Positions 1 through 11,585 are shown, counted from the first letter of the stretch. The stretch: 64,000 nt of DNA from Proteus faecis (GCF_003144395.1 NZ_PENZ01000007.1:62001-126000); one strand, 5' to 3'. Notes: generated by a model not told the origin, from the letters alone. Program-made: numbers and translations.

Positions 1-1191
1 GGAATGGGCTATGCCATGGCTTACCCTATGGGGATCTGTGGCATTCTGCTAGTCATGTGGCTTATTCGTGTGTTCTTTAAAATCAACATTGATGAAGAAG
101 CAAAAGCCTTTAGCAACCAACAAAACAGCACTAAAGATGCACTACATACCATTAATATTGCGATTAAAAACCCCAATCTAGATGGCTTATTAATGCAAGA
201 TATTCCTCTGCTCAATGAAGATGCCATTGTCTGCTCTCGCTTAAAGCGCGGAGATAATATTATGGTACCTATGCCATCAACAATTATTCAGTTGGGAGAT
301 TTACTGCATATTGTAGGTTCAAAAGAAGATCTGAACAAAGTACGCCTAGTTCTTGGTGAAGAGGTCGATGCTTCACTTTCAACATCAACAAATTTATTGC
401 AATCAGTACGGGTCGTTGTAACGAATGATTCTGTTCTCAGTAAGCGTTTAAAAGATCTGGATCTTAAAAGAAAATACGATGTTGTCGTGACTCGACTGAA
501 CCGCACAGGTATCGAACTTATTCCAAGCAATAATAGTATGTTGCAGTTCGGGGATATTCTGAATGTCGTTGGACGCCCTGAGTCTATTGAAGCCATTACA
601 GCTCTGTTAGGTAACGCTCGTCAAAAATTAGAACAAGTTCAAATGCTTCCTGTTTTTATTGGTATCGGTTTAGGGGTTTTACTTGGCTCTATTCCTATTT
701 TTATTCCTGGTATTCCTGTGGCACTTAAACTGGGATTAGCAGGTGGTCCTCTTGTTGTTGCCTTAATTTTAGGTCGTATTGGTACATTTGGTAAACTCTA
801 TTGGTTTATGCCTCCAAGTGCGAACTTGGCATTACGAGAGCTCGGTATTGTCATGTTTCTTGCGGTGGTAGGGTTAAACTCTGGCGGTGAATTTGTCGAA
901 ACATTAATTTATGGTCAAGGCTTGAGTTGGATTGGCTACGGCATTTTGATTACGCTATTACCGTTATTGATTGTTGGCGTGATCGCCAGAGTCTTCTTTA
1001 AGCTTAATTATTTAAGCCTCTGCGGAATGTTAGCAGGTTCAATGACAGATCCGCCGGCATTGGCCTTCGCAAATTCAATTCATAGCTCAAGTGGAGCTGC
1101 CGCGCTTTCCTATGCGACAGTGTATCCTTTAGCTATGTTTTTACGCATTATAACACCACAATTAATGGCACTTATTATATGGACTTTGTAG
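1..1191 (+). CDS. yidE: YidE family transporter, 3' part (cut by window start)
   Basis: Putative inner-membrane transporter of the AspT/YidE/YbjL family. The reading frame is open from base 1, so the first membrane half lies outside the window. What remains starts in a membrane segment ([12 protein letters not shown], as in E. coli YidE). Two soluble TrkA-C/RCK_C-type regulatory domains follow, each ending in a motif like [12 protein letters not shown], at about residues 65-120 and 130-200. The second AspT-type membrane repeat comes last, with the signature [13 protein letters not shown]. Similarity to E. coli YidE continues to the stop codon. The substrate is unknown; the RCK-type domains suggest gating by an ion or nucleotide. 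It is intact as far as visible. Confidence 0.9.
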   Translation, partial: GMGYAMAYPMGICGILLVMWLIRVFFKINIDEEAKAFSNQQNSTKDALHTINIAIKNPNLDGLLMQDIPLLNEDAIVCSRLKRGDNIMVPMPSTIIQLGDLLHIVGSKEDLNKVRLVLGEEVDASLSTSTNLLQSVRVVVTNDSVLSKRLKDLDLKRKYDVVVTRLNRTGIELIPSNNSMLQFGDILNVVGRPESIEAITALLGNARQKLEQVQMLPVFIGIGLGVLLGSIPIFIPGIPVALKLGLAGGPLVVALILGRIGTFGKLYWFMPPSANLALRELGIVMFLAVVGLNSGGEFVETLIYGQGLSWIGYGILITLLPLLIVGVIARVFFKLNYLSLCGMLAGSMTDPPALAFANSIHSSSGAAALSYATVYPLAMFLRIITPQLMALIIWTL

Positions 1192-1423
1192 TGAAAATAA
1201 TAAATATATTAAATAGTTGAACCAAACTTGTTATCAAAATCTACATTTAGCTTAGCAGAGTGATAATTAAGGCAATGAATGGCTCCTATTTAAGCCATAG
1301 ATTTTATAAATGTCTGTTTTAATAGTTCTCGTGCTAAGAAATTTAGATTGAGACGGATTACTAAATTTTTAGTAATCAATTTCTTTCCGTCAAACTTATG
1401 CTCAAAAGTCCTCGTTATTGTCT

Positions 1424-1457
1424 TTGCCCCTTCTTCTCGCTGAAGGGGCATTTTTAT
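1424..1457 (+). terminator. Rho-independent terminator
   Basis: A stem TTGCCCCTTC/GAAGGGGCA with an 8-base loop is followed by TTTTTATT on the + strand. It lies 230 bases after the yidE stop and just against the avtA stop. The U-tract is on the + strand, so it ends + strand transcription: a long yidE 3' UTR or a separate small RNA. Confidence 0.8.
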
Positions 1458-2716
1458 TAGATATTCACTGGCTGATAGATGTTCTCGATTTCTTCAGCCA
1501 GAATTTTTATTCCTTTCTCAATCAACTCAGGCTCAGGTACATAATTCATTCTCATACATTGATGAGCATGCTCCCATGAATCTTCTAATCCCGGAAAAAA
1601 GTAATGTCCCGGCACCATTAATACACCACGTTTTTTCAAACGGCGATAAAGGTCTTCACAAGACACTGGTAAATCTTTAAACCAAAGCCATAAAAAGATC
1701 GCACCTTCAGGCTTATGAATAAGGCAACGCTCTTCAGGTAAATAACGACGAATAATATTAATAGTTTCAAGTACTCGTTGATGATAAAAAGGCCCTATCA
1801 CATCTTGAGATAACCGCATTAAATCATCGCGTTTTAGCATTTCTAATGCCATTGCAGGCCCAATTCCACCGGGTGCGAGGCTAATAATGCCGTTGACATT
1901 TGTAATCGCTGAAATCAGCTCTTCATTAGCGATAATAATGCCACAACGAGCACCCGGTAAGCCTAACTTAGACAGACTCATACAGAGAATAGTGTTGTTA
2001 TTCCAACAAGGTGTTGCTTGAGTGAAAATAATGCCTGGGAAAGGGACGCCATAAGCATTATCTATAATCAGAGGAATATTATGCCGTTTAGCCAAAGCCT
2101 CTAGCTTCTCAACTTCATCATCTGTAATAACATTACCCGTTGGGTTTGTTGGTCTTGAAACACAAATAGCCGCAATGTCATCACTGATTTCAAGATGAGC
2201 AAAATCAACATGATATTTAAATTGTCCATTCGGTAACATTTCTATTGTTGGCTTATTCGCAACAAATAGATCTTCTTCTAATCCAGAATCAGTATAACCG
2301 ATGTATTCAGGGGCAATTGGGAAAAGAATTTTCCGTTTTTTCCCATCTTTGGTTGTGCCACCTAATAAATTAAACAGATAGAAAAAAGCACTTTGGCTAC
2401 CATTAGTTAATGCAATATTTTTCGCCGAGATATTCCAGCCTAGTTTCTCTTTTAAGCATGCTGCCAACGCTTGTAACATGGCATCCTTACCTTGTGGGCC
2501 ATCATAGTTACAAACCGCATCACTTAATGAGCCATTTTCTGTCATCTCTTTAAGTAATTGGCGAAAATAGCTATCCATTTCAGGAATATGAGCAGGATTT
2601 CCGCCCCCAAGCATTACAGCGCCGGGAGTGCGTATCCCTTCATTTAAGTCTTGCATCAAGCGAGCAATGCCTGAATGCTGAGCAAATTTTTGCCCAAATT
2701 GCGATAGTTGAGTCAT
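1457..2716 (-). CDS. avtA: Valine-pyruvate aminotransferase AvtA
   Basis: PLP-dependent fold-type I aminotransferase that makes alanine and alpha-ketoisovalerate from valine and pyruvate (and the reverse), in the cytoplasm. At 419 residues it is close to the 417 of E. coli. The N-terminus TQLSQFGQKFAQHSGI and the PLP-lysine region SLSKLGLPGARCG are diagnostic, with the class I/II elements NPTGN and the conserved C-terminal arginine region. It stands alone, convergent with yidE and upstream of tag on the same strand but separated from it by about 170 bases. I saw no attenuator or clear operator. Confidence 0.95.
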   Translation of the reverse strand: MTQLSQFGQKFAQHSGIARLMQDLNEGIRTPGAVMLGGGNPAHIPEMDSYFRQLLKEMTENGSLSDAVCNYDGPQGKDAMLQALAACLKEKLGWNISAKNIALTNGSQSAFFYLFNLLGGTTKDGKKRKILFPIAPEYIGYTDSGLEEDLFVANKPTIEMLPNGQFKYHVDFAHLEISDDIAAICVSRPTNPTGNVITDDEVEKLEALAKRHNIPLIIDNAYGVPFPGIIFTQATPCWNNNTILCMSLSKLGLPGARCGIIIANEELISAITNVNGIISLAPGGIGPAMALEMLKRDDLMRLSQDVIGPFYHQRVLETINIIRRYLPEERCLIHKPEGAIFLWLWFKDLPVSCEDLYRRLKKRGVLMVPGHYFFPGLEDSWEHAHQCMRMNYVPEPELIEKGIKILAEEIENIYQPVNI

Positions 2717-2886
2717 CTTTGCAGGTATCTTCTATGTTGCTTTCTCGTTAAGAAATACCATACCGCGAGCTTTAATTTGCATCAATAGTTATAATTGAAA
2801 TGATAAAACAGTAATACTAATATGATTTTACATATTGAAACGCAAAACTAAAAATATTCAAGATTAAAGATAACTCAACTCATGTT

Positions 2887-3471
2887 TTACTTTTTATTGG
2901 TGTTCTCATTCTCGCCTTGGCGACAAAAACAAGAGAGAATATGGTCATTTACCATACCAACGGCTTGCATAAAAGCGTAACAAGTTGTTGTACCAACAAA
3001 TTTAAAACCTTTTTTCTTTAACGTTTTTGCCATTTTATCTGAGACTTCAGTCGATGCAGGTACTTGGGATATATCGTTCCACTGATTAATAATGGGTTTA
3101 TTATCAACAAATTGCCAAATAAACTGACTAAAATCTTCACCTTGCTCTTCCATTGCCATGAAAATACGTGCGTTATTAATAATGGCTTTAATTTTTCCTT
3201 GATGACGAATAATTGCCGGATCTTGCAGTAAAGCTTCAACATCCTTATCTGTCATTTTGGCTATTTTTTCAGGTGAAAAATCAAAAAAGCAGCGACGAAA
3301 ACCGTCTCTTTTCTTTAGCACGGTATACCAAGATAGACCAGCTTGTTGACCTTCAAGGCAGATCATTTCAAAAAGCTTATATTTATCTCGTTCAGGTTTA
3401 CCCCATTCTTCATCATGATATGCCAAATATTCAGGATCACTGGTCACCCAATCACAACGCTGCTTATTCAT
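2887..3471 (-). CDS. tag: DNA-3-methyladenine glycosylase I
   Basis: Constitutive base-excision repair glycosylase that removes 3-methyladenine from alkylated DNA. The chosen start (MNKQRCDWV) gives 194 residues against 187 in E. coli; an upstream in-frame ATG would add 13 unconserved residues. The N-terminal Cys and the YHDEEWG motif, with the C-terminal NDHILSCFC, carry the structural zinc ligands of the Tag family. LFEMICLEGQQAGLSW and KGFKFVGTTTCYAFMQ are family signatures. It is divergent from glyQ. Confidence 0.95.
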   Translation of the reverse strand: MNKQRCDWVTSDPEYLAYHDEEWGKPERDKYKLFEMICLEGQQAGLSWYTVLKKRDGFRRCFFDFSPEKIAKMTDKDVEALLQDPAIIRHQGKIKAIINNARIFMAMEEQGEDFSQFIWQFVDNKPIINQWNDISQVPASTEVSDKMAKTLKKKGFKFVGTTTCYAFMQAVGMVNDHILSCFCRQGENENTNKK

Positions 3472-3706
3472 TTTTTCATTCCTTGTTACCAATAACTTTA
3501 ATAGCATCATTTATATACTGTATAAATATACATGTAAATAGACAAAAAAAATTCAATCCAATTCTTTGAGCATAGTCATAAACTCAATTAAGGGATTATT
3601 TTTTTGATCGAGGGAAAATTGCCCGCATTCCTTGCTGTATATCTTTCGTCTAGAAGGTATACTGAAACCTTTCTTTTTATTCTATGTATCGCCATGCGGA
3701 TATAAC

Positions 3707-4612
3707 ATGCAAAAGTTTGATACCAAAACCTTTCAAGGTCTTATCCTGACACTGCAGGATTACTGGGCTCGCCAGGGCTGCACCATTGTCCAACCATTAG
3801 ATATGGAAGTGGGCGCAGGCACATCACATCCAATGACTTGTTTACGAGCATTAGGTCCAGAGCCTATCGCTGCGGCTTATGTACAACCTTCACGTCGTCC
3901 AACAGACGGACGTTATGGTGAAAACCCTAACCGCTTACAGCACTATTACCAATTCCAAGTTATCATTAAACCATCGCCTGATAATATTCAGGAGCTTTAT
4001 CTTGGCTCATTAAGAGAGTTAGGTTTAGACCCTACAGTCCACGATATTCGTTTTGTGGAAGATAACTGGGAAAACCCAACTCTAGGTGCTTGGGGCTTAG
4101 GCTGGGAAGTTTGGCTCAACGGCATGGAAGTGACGCAGTTTACCTATTTCCAACAAGTAGGTGGATTAGAGTGCAAACCAGTTACAGGTGAAATCACTTA
4201 CGGCTTAGAACGTCTTGCCATGTATATTCAAGGTGTTGATAGCGTTTATGACTTAGTTTGGTGTGATGGCCCATTAGGCAAAACCACCTATGGCGATATC
4301 TATCATCAAAACGAAGTTGAACAATCAACTTATAACTTTGAATACGCAGATGTAGACTTCTTATTCTCTTGCTTTGAGCAATATGAAAAAGAAGCTCGTG
4401 AGTTGTTAGAGTTAGAAAAACCTCTGCCTTTACCTGCCTATGAACGTATTTTAAAAGCAGGACACACCTTTAACTTATTGGATGCACGTAAAGCTATCTC
4501 TGTGACAGAGCGTCAGCGTTATATTTTACGTATCCGTACTTTAACCAAAGCGGTTGCTGAAGCATATTATGCTTCTCGTGAAGCGCTTGGTTTCCCTATG
4601 TGTAAAAAGTAA
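3707..4612 (+). CDS. glyQ: Glycyl-tRNA synthetase alpha subunit
   Basis: Alpha chain of the bacterial alpha2beta2 glycyl-tRNA synthetase. It holds the class II catalytic core that activates glycine. The start at 3707 ([11 protein letters not shown]) gives 301 residues, as in the family (303 in E. coli); the frame stays open upstream but that part is not conserved. Recognisable blocks are [25 protein letters not shown] and [17 protein letters not shown]. It is followed after 9 bases by glyS, so the two subunits are co-transcribed. Confidence 0.97.
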   Translation: MQKFDTKTFQGLILTLQDYWARQGCTIVQPLDMEVGAGTSHPMTCLRALGPEPIAAAYVQPSRRPTDGRYGENPNRLQHYYQFQVIIKPSPDNIQELYLGSLRELGLDPTVHDIRFVEDNWENPTLGAWGLGWEVWLNGMEVTQFTYFQQVGGLECKPVTGEITYGLERLAMYIQGVDSVYDLVWCDGPLGKTTYGDIYHQNEVEQSTYNFEYADVDFLFSCFEQYEKEARELLELEKPLPLPAYERILKAGHTFNLLDARKAISVTERQRYILRIRTLTKAVAEAYYASREALGFPMCKK

Positions 4613-4621
4613 GAGGCTATC

Positions 4622-6694
4622 ATGACAACTGAGACTTTCCTCGTGGAAATCGGCACAGAAGAATTACCGCCGAAAGCGCTTCGTTCTTTAGCCGAATCTT
4701 TTGCTGCTAATTTTACTACTGAGCTGGATAACGCAAATATCACCCATGGTGATGTATCTTGGTTTGCAGCTCCTCGCCGTTTAGCCCTTAAAGTGGCGAA
4801 TATGGCAAAATCACAAGCAGATAGAACTATTGAAAAACGTGGTCCTGCGATTGCTCAAGCATTTGACGCTGATGGCAAACCAACAAAAGCAGCTGAAGGC
4901 TGGGCAAGAGGTAATGGTATTACTGTTGACCAAGCAGAGCGCTTATCAACTGATAAAGGTGAATGGTTATTTTATCGTGCAGAAGTAAAAGGTGAAGCGG
5001 TTAATCAATTACTGATTGGCATGGTAAATAGTGCATTATCAAAATTACCTATTCCAAAATTAATGCGCTGGGGCGATAAAGAAACTCACTTTGTACGCCC
5101 TGTTCATACTGTCACTTTATTATTAGGTGATACTGTTATTGATGGTGAAATTTTAGGTATCCAAAGCGATCGCGTTATTCGTGGTCACCGCTTTATGGGT
5201 GAAGCTGAATTCACTATCGATAATGCGGATCAGTATCCTGAAATTCTTTATGAGCGCGGGAAAGTGATTGCTGATTACGAAACGCGTAAATCAATTATTC
5301 TTCATGATGCTCGTCTTGCAGCTGAAAAACTTGGCGGTATTGCAGATTTAAGTGATAGCTTAGTTGAAGAAGTCACTTCACTGGTTGAATGGCCGGTTGT
5401 GTTAACAGCAAAATTTGAGGAAAAATTCCTTGAAGTGCCTGCTGAAGCACTGGTTTATACCATGAAAGGTGACCAAAAATACTTCCCTGTTTATGACAAG
5501 CAAGGCAATTTATTACCTAATTTTATTTTCGTCACTAATATTGAATCTTCTGATCCACAACAGATCATTAACGGTAACGAAAAAGTAGTACGCCCTCGTT
5601 TAGCGGATGCTGAGTTCTTCTTTAAAACTGACCGTAAACAACGTTTAGAAGATAACTTACCACGCCTTGAAACCGTATTATTCCAAAAAGATTTAGGTAC
5701 ACTGCGAGATAAAACAGACCGTATTCAAGCATTAGCTGGCTTTATTGCGGGCAAAATGGGTGCTGATGTTAATAAAGCAACCCGTGCAGGCTTACTGTCA
5801 AAATGTGACTTAATGACCAATATGGTGTTTGAATTCACAGATACCCAAGGTGTTATGGGTATGCATTATGCTCGTCATGATGGTGAAGCCGAAGAAGTCG
5901 CCGTTGCATTGAAAGAACAATATCAGCCTCGTTTTGCAGGTGATGAATTACCGTCTAATCCTGTCGCTAGTGCGCTCGCTATTGCAGAAAAGATGGATAC
6001 ACTTGCGGGTATTTTCGGTATTGGTCAACATCCTAAAGGGGATAAAGACCCATTTGCTCTACGTCGTGCATCATTGGGTGTTTTACGTATTATCGTTGAG
6101 CAAGATTTACCGTTAGATATTGCAGATCTGACACAAGAAGCGGTTCGCCTTTACGGTGACAAACTGACGAATAAAAATGTCGTCAGTAATGTGGTTGAAT
6201 TTATGTTAGGCCGTTTCCGTTCTTGGTATCAAGAACTAGGCTACAGTATTGATACTATTCAAGCAGTATTAGCACGTCGTCCAACACAACCTGCTGACTT
6301 CAATGCGCGCGTTAAAGCAGTCACTTATTTCCGTACATTAGAAGAAGCCTCTGCATTAGCAGAAGCCAATAAACGTGTTTCTAATATCTTAGCCAAATCA
6401 GCTGATGTAAAACTAAATGACACGGTTTTAGCTTCTGTCTTAAAAGCGCCAGAAGAAGTTCAGTTAGCGGCTAATCTTTCTGTTTTACAAGATAAATTAG
6501 CCCCATTATTTGCAGAGCGTAAATACCAAGAAGCTTTAGTTGAACTGGCTTCATTACGTGATGTAGTCAATAACTTCTTTGATAAAGTCATGGTGATGGA
6601 TAAAGACGATGCGGTTCGTATCAACCGTTTAACCATGTTAAGTCAATTACGCGAACTGTTCTTAAAAGTCGCAGATATTTCTGTTTTACAATAA
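4622..6694 (+). CDS. glyS: Glycyl-tRNA synthetase beta subunit
   Basis: Beta chain of glycyl-tRNA synthetase, needed for tRNA-Gly binding and charging. At 690 residues it matches the 689 of E. coli. The N-terminus [16 protein letters not shown], the central [20 protein letters not shown] block and a C-terminal DALR-type anticodon-binding region ([11 protein letters not shown]) are all present. It is the second gene of the glyQS operon and ends at a strong terminator. Confidence 0.97.
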   Translation: MTTETFLVEIGTEELPPKALRSLAESFAANFTTELDNANITHGDVSWFAAPRRLALKVANMAKSQADRTIEKRGPAIAQAFDADGKPTKAAEGWARGNGITVDQAERLSTDKGEWLFYRAEVKGEAVNQLLIGMVNSALSKLPIPKLMRWGDKETHFVRPVHTVTLLLGDTVIDGEILGIQSDRVIRGHRFMGEAEFTIDNADQYPEILYERGKVIADYETRKSIILHDARLAAEKLGGIADLSDSLVEEVTSLVEWPVVLTAKFEEKFLEVPAEALVYTMKGDQKYFPVYDKQGNLLPNFIFVTNIESSDPQQIINGNEKVVRPRLADAEFFFKTDRKQRLEDNLPRLETVLFQKDLGTLRDKTDRIQALAGFIAGKMGADVNKATRAGLLSKCDLMTNMVFEFTDTQGVMGMHYARHDGEAEEVAVALKEQYQPRFAGDELPSNPVASALAIAEKMDTLAGIFGIGQHPKGDKDPFALRRASLGVLRIIVEQDLPLDIADLTQEAVRLYGDKLTNKNVVSNVVEFMLGRFRSWYQELGYSIDTIQAVLARRPTQPADFNARVKAVTYFRTLEEASALAEANKRVSNILAKSADVKLNDTVLASVLKAPEEVQLAANLSVLQDKLAPLFAERKYQEALVELASLRDVVNNFFDKVMVMDKDDAVRINRLTMLSQLRELFLKVADISVLQ

Positions 6695-6715
6695 GTTGTA
6701 AAGCTCAGAAAGCGT

Positions 6716-6749
6716 AAACCGGCATTGTGAAAGCAATGCCGGTTTTTTT
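6716..6749 (+). terminator. glyQS terminator
   Basis: An ACCGGCATTG/CAATGCCGGT stem with a short TGAAAG loop is followed by seven Ts. It ends the glyQS transcript. The convergent accessory gene stops two bases further on. Confidence 0.92.
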
Positions 6750-6750
6750 A

Positions 6751-7191
6751 TCAAATATCATTATTTTTACTTGAGTTATCTTTGAGAGGATGATGAACAA
6801 GCTCCATAATTCTTATCGATTCTCTATCAATGATATTCACAATAATATGTAATAAATCATCAATATCTTTTGCATGAAAAGATTCAATTTCAGTTTCTAT
6901 TTCAATAGGAAACCCATTTATTTTACTAAAACTATAACCAAATAGTATAAACCCAGACTCATCACTTACATTTACTTTATCGATATAAATAAGCCTTTCA
7001 CTATTAATAAATTTAGGACAGTAATGATGATTATCTTTAAATAAGATTTTAATTTTATTATTAGTGATCATTTCTAGTTTTTCGATAACTATGCTTATTT
7101 TATTTTCTATTTGTTTTTTTATATCAATGATAGATGATGCCCTATCCAATGAAGCCTTTATCTTTTCAAAAAAATTATTTTCATCGTTCAT
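6751..7191 (-). CDS. Unknown 146-aa protein, partner of EEP hydrolase
   Basis: I do not recognise this protein. It has no signal peptide or membrane segment. The first 45 residues (FFEKIKASLDRASSIIDIKKQIENKISIVIEK begins near residue 7) look helical or coiled-coil, followed by a mixed alpha/beta part rich in Ile, Lys and Asp. The start at 7191 is chosen because an AGGA ribosome site precedes it and it overlaps the end of the upstream EEP gene by 11 bases, indicating translational coupling; a longer frame from 7266 would overlap far more. Base composition is very AT-rich, unlike the glyS side. It could be a regulator, immunity or effector partner of the upstream enzyme; this is inference. Confidence 0.7.
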   Translation of the reverse strand: MNDENNFFEKIKASLDRASSIIDIKKQIENKISIVIEKLEMITNNKIKILFKDNHHYCPKFINSERLIYIDKVNVSDESGFILFGYSFSKINGFPIEIETEIESFHAKDIDDLLHIIVNIIDRESIRIMELVHHPLKDNSSKNNDI

Positions 7192-8068
7192 GTGAAATCC
7201 TACAAAATATTGGATAATGATCAAACTTTTTAAAGAAAACATCATCAAGGCAGTGATTGTCATCATTTAGTATCCGATAAAAATCAATCTGCTCGAGATC
7301 TAACTTAAAACAGTCTTCTCTCCCATATAAAAATGATGAAGAGAAGATCATTTGATCAAAAACATACCATCGACTCATTGAAGCTGAATTATAATAATAC
7401 GTACCTAAATTATTTGTTTTCTTATCAGACAAAAGATACCAAAATGGATTAAATAATAACTCTCTTTTCTTTTTTATTATGTGGTAATCTCTCGTTGCAT
7501 ATAATGTATTAATCATCGAATCAGAATAAGGTTCTGTATTATAATCTCCCATACAAATAATTTGAGCATCTTTCCCTTGATTTTCAAATAGCTTATCAAT
7601 ACTATTCCTCAACTCTTGGGCTGCTATACGTCTGATTTTATCATCAGCACTGAGTACTGATGGCCAGTGAGATAAAAAGAGTGTGATTATTTTTTGATTT
7701 TCAATCTCTTTAAATACAACACTTACACCTACTCTTATTGTTCTATTATCAGGTTGAAGCTTAGTTAAAAATTTACTTGAGATAAACTCTAACTTACTCA
7801 TCTTATACATTAAAGATATATCAATAAATATACGCCCTATTCTTCCTGATAAATCAATATATTCCATATTTAATTCACAGGCTAATTGTTTAAAATCTAG
7901 GTTTTCTTTTTTAGAAATCTCACAAAGTGCAACTATATCCAGTGCTCTTTTTTTTATCATTTTACCAAGGTATTGTTTTGCTAACCCAATATCTTCTATA
8001 TTTATTTTCTTATTTGATCTTATTGGTGGAGATAATCCCAGATTCCACCAGCATAAATTCAATTCCAT
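7181..8068 (-). CDS. Endonuclease/exonuclease/phosphatase (EEP) family protein
   Basis: 295-residue metal-dependent phosphoesterase of the EEP (DNase I-like) superfamily. The catalytic set is visible in order: Asn9 in WWNLG, Glu50 in ALCEIS, His134 in LSHWPS, Asp175 and Asn177 in GDYNTEP, and the terminal Asp283-His284 pair in DHYPIF. All key residues are kept, so it is probably active on DNA, RNA or another phosphodiester. No signal peptide or membrane segment is visible, so it should act in the cytoplasm. The region is strongly AT-rich compared with flanking core genes. It is overlapped by the downstream 146-aa gene, forming a two-gene cassette placed between glyS and yidR. The substrate is unknown. 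Confidence 0.85.
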   Translation of the reverse strand: MELNLCWWNLGLSPPIRSNKKINIEDIGLAKQYLGKMIKKRALDIVALCEISKKENLDFKQLACELNMEYIDLSGRIGRIFIDISLMYKMSKLEFISSKFLTKLQPDNRTIRVGVSVVFKEIENQKIITLFLSHWPSVLSADDKIRRIAAQELRNSIDKLFENQGKDAQIICMGDYNTEPYSDSMINTLYATRDYHIIKKKRELLFNPFWYLLSDKKTNNLGTYYYNSASMSRWYVFDQMIFSSSFLYGREDCFKLDLEQIDFYRILNDDNHCLDDVFFKKFDHYPIFCRISHER

Positions 8069-8239
8069 TTTTATATATTATTCCATTAATAATAAATTAC
8101 TTTTAAATATTACTAGTTATTATCTCACTAAAGTTTATTAACTTAGCACAATAAATAAAAATAGAAAAAACAATAAAATAAATCAAAACAAATAAATATT
8201 TTAATTCATATTTTAATTATTAGTTTATTATTAAATATG

Positions 8240-8270
8240 AAGGTATCTTATTATTTAAGATACCTTTTCA
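8240..8270 (-). terminator. Hairpin after yidR, probable terminator
   Basis: A perfect 11-bp stem AAGGTATCTTA/TAAGATACCTT with a 5-base loop sits 16 bases past the yidR stop. The tail is AT-rich in both directions. The 217-bp stretch 8069-8285 around it is very AT-rich and contains no gene I can support. Confidence 0.65.
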
Positions 8271-8285
8271 ATATATTGTAAAGTT

Positions 8286-9572
8286 TTACAACCCTGTCTC
8301 TACTGTAAATATCTGACGATAACCATCAACATCACGCATAAAGGCAATATATTGGTCATCAGGAGAGAATACGACAGCATCACTACTTGGTGCTTGTGCT
8401 GTTTTTTCTGTTAGTCGAGTTAACTCACCCGTTTTCACATTACATAACATCACACTATTATCACAAATAAAGGTGAGATATTGTCCGTTACTGTTCCACG
8501 TAAACGCTGACTGAATATCCCAATCCTGCGCGGTGACTTGCTTTATTTCTTTCGTAGTTGGCGAAACGGTATATAACTGCACAATACCATGATCATCTTT
8601 CATTAAAAAAGCAATCGCATCGCCTTGTGGCGAGCTTCTTAACCAGTGGCGAGGCTGATTTAAAACACCTGCATATTTTCTATTAGTGGTATTCGTTAGG
8701 CGAATTTGATGGATGCCTTTAGCCACTGCTGGCATTGTTGTTTCAGTTCCTGCCAGTGGTTTATCACCTTCAATACTGAAAGCCTGATTATCATCCGGTA
8801 AATCCACTAAAAAAATTTCAGAAACTTTATCACCCGTTTCACTCACGGTATCGCCAATAAATGCAATAGCCCAACGTTGTTGTGAACCATCCGCCTTAAT
8901 ATAACCCTGAGTACCAACCCAACACTCTTCATAAGCTTTATTAATTTCATCGCTCCCCTTTTGTGGATGAGCGACGGTTTGGCTTATTACAGTGCAAAAA
9001 TATTCACCGTCATATTCACGTGGGTGTTTTTTAGCAACGTTAACCGCTTTCAGTGGCACAGCAACAGCGACATTACGTTGATCATATTCGCCACCAAGTT
9101 CATGCATAATATGATCATTGTAAGTAAAACTTAAACGTGTGCCGTCGGGACTAAATACATGAACATGCGTACCGCCACGTAATGCACCAGCTTGATAAGG
9201 TGATGTCAGTGAACAAGCATCAATATTAAATGCACAGTTGTTTTCTGACTCATCAACAATCACACCTCGTCGATGATGAAAGTCATAATGCCATTCATTA
9301 TCTGGATTTTCTGGTCCATGAATAAAAGCGTAACGCACAGGCTCTGTTGGGCTTACTGTCACAACACCTGCATGCGCTCCTTGTGTCGCGGTGTAAATGA
9401 TCTGTTGCTGTTTTGTTTTCGCATGAATTTTTTCTATGGTTAGACCTGTAAAAGATCCTCCATTGGGACGTACATCATAGACTAACCACTGGCTATCTGG
9501 CGTCCAAACATTTATATTAGTTAGCTGATGATGACGGCTATCAAACGTAATCTGGTGTTCCTGAAAAGACAT
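8286..9572 (-). CDS. yidR: YidR family DUF3748 beta-propeller protein
   Basis: 428-residue protein resembling E. coli YidR (DUF3748), a TolB-like/WD40-type beta-propeller. Repeated strands ending in SPDG, SPDDQYIAFM and NSNGQYLTF are visible along its length. The start at 9572 (MSFQEHQITFDSRHHQL) has an AAGGA ribosome site; a start 10 codons upstream adds unconserved residues. No signal peptide is evident. The molecular role is not established. Confidence in the family is higher than in any function. Confidence 0.85.
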   Translation of the reverse strand: MSFQEHQITFDSRHHQLTNINVWTPDSQWLVYDVRPNGGSFTGLTIEKIHAKTKQQQIIYTATQGAHAGVVTVSPTEPVRYAFIHGPENPDNEWHYDFHHRRGVIVDESENNCAFNIDACSLTSPYQAGALRGGTHVHVFSPDGTRLSFTYNDHIMHELGGEYDQRNVAVAVPLKAVNVAKKHPREYDGEYFCTVISQTVAHPQKGSDEINKAYEECWVGTQGYIKADGSQQRWAIAFIGDTVSETGDKVSEIFLVDLPDDNQAFSIEGDKPLAGTETTMPAVAKGIHQIRLTNTTNRKYAGVLNQPRHWLRSSPQGDAIAFLMKDDHGIVQLYTVSPTTKEIKQVTAQDWDIQSAFTWNSNGQYLTFICDNSVMLCNVKTGELTRLTEKTAQAPSSDAVVFSPDDQYIAFMRDVDGYRQIFTVETGL

Positions 9573-9708
9573 ATTTATCCTTATCGGGAAATAAATTTCC
9601 ACATTATAAAAACTAATTAATTTTACCTGGCACTAAAAAAATTCAGTCGAGACTTTTTCGCAAGGTAATTATTCTACCCTCACTAAATAGTCAAAAAATT
9701 AGAAAATC

Positions 9709-10326
9709 ATGTTACTTAGTGTTCTCTATATTATTGGTATTACTGCAGAAGCCATGACCGGTGCACTTGCTGCTGGTCGTCGTAAAATGGATGTTTTTGG
9801 CGTTATTATTATCGCCTCTGCAACTGCCATTGGTGGTGGCTCTGTCAGGGACATTCTACTCGGCCATTACCCGCTGGGCTGGGTAAAACACCCTGAATAT
9901 ATCGTCACTGTTGCATGTGCTGCTGTTATCACCATGTGGGTTGCTCCGATGATGAAACACTTACAGCGACTCTTTCTTATCTTAGATGCCATTGGTCTAA
10001 TGGTTTTCTCTATTATCGGTGCACAAATCGCACTCGATATGGAGTATGGCCCAATTATTGCTGCTATTGCCGCAGTGATTACAGGTGCCTTTGGTGGTGT
10101 ATTAAGAGATATGCTTTGTAATACCATTCCTCTCGTATTCCAAAAAGAAATTTATGCCGGTATCGCTTTTGGTGCTGCGTGGCTTTATATGGGATTACTG
10201 TTTTACACACCGTTACCAAGAGACGTCATTATCATCATTACCCTAATTGCTGGGTTAACAGCTCGACTTCTCGCTATTCGTTATAAATTGGGCTTACCTG
10301 TCTTTAATTACGAGAATCAAGATTAA
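9709..10326 (+). CDS. yicG: TRIC/UPF0126 family membrane protein YicG
   Basis: 205-residue integral membrane protein with about seven hydrophobic segments. It carries two copies of the UPF0126/TRIC repeat with glycine-rich signatures [14 protein letters not shown] and [12 protein letters not shown]. Family members are trimeric cation channels; E. coli YicG has the same length. It stands alone and is divergent from yidR. Confidence 0.9.
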   Translation: MLLSVLYIIGITAEAMTGALAAGRRKMDVFGVIIIASATAIGGGSVRDILLGHYPLGWVKHPEYIVTVACAAVITMWVAPMMKHLQRLFLILDAIGLMVFSIIGAQIALDMEYGPIIAAIAAVITGAFGGVLRDMLCNTIPLVFQKEIYAGIAFGAAWLYMGLLFYTPLPRDVIIIITLIAGLTARLLAIRYKLGLPVFNYENQD

Positions 10327-10327
10327 C

Positions 10328-10359
10328 GAATCGCTATTTTAACGACAGCGGTTCTTTTT
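10328..10359 (+). terminator. yicG terminator
   Basis: GAATCGCT/AGCGGTTC stem (one G-U pair) followed by TTTTT, directly after the yicG stop codon. Confidence 0.75.
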
Positions 10360-11255
<896 letters not shown>

Positions 11256-11309
11256 GTTAACTTTCAGTATTATGCCCAGTCATTTCGTTAATGGTGGAGT
11301 AACACAAAT

Positions 11310-11585
11310 ATGGCACGCGTAACCGTTCAAGACGCTGTAGAGAAAATTGGTAACCGTTTTGACCTCGTTCTGGTCGCAGCACGTCGTGCGCGTCAGTTAC
11401 AAGTTGGCGCTAAAGACCCTTTAGTTCCAGAAGAAAATGATAAAATGACTGTTATCGCGCTACGTGAAATTGAAGAAGGACTGATTAACGGTAAAATTCT
11501 TGATGCTCGTGAACGTCAAGAGCAGCAAGAGCAAGAAGCAGCAGAATTACAAGCTGTTTCAGCGATTGCGGAAGGTCGTCGTTAA
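11310..11585 (+). CDS. rpoZ: RNA polymerase omega subunit
   Basis: 91-residue omega subunit that helps assemble RNA polymerase and forms part of a ppGpp-binding site. The [29 protein letters not shown] start is diagnostic and full length is kept. An AATGGTGGAG stretch provides the ribosome site. It lies 54 bases after gmk and 29 before spoT, as in E. coli. Confidence 0.98.
   Translation: MARVTVQDAVEKIGNRFDLVLVAARRARQLQVGAKDPLVPEENDKMTVIALREIEEGLINGKILDARERQEQQEQEAAELQAVSAIAEGRR

Noticed and set aside
3213-3569. 118-codon + strand frame opposite tag
   Set aside because: It lies antisense to conserved tag, has no ribosome site or family resemblance, and reads like a shadow of the real gene.
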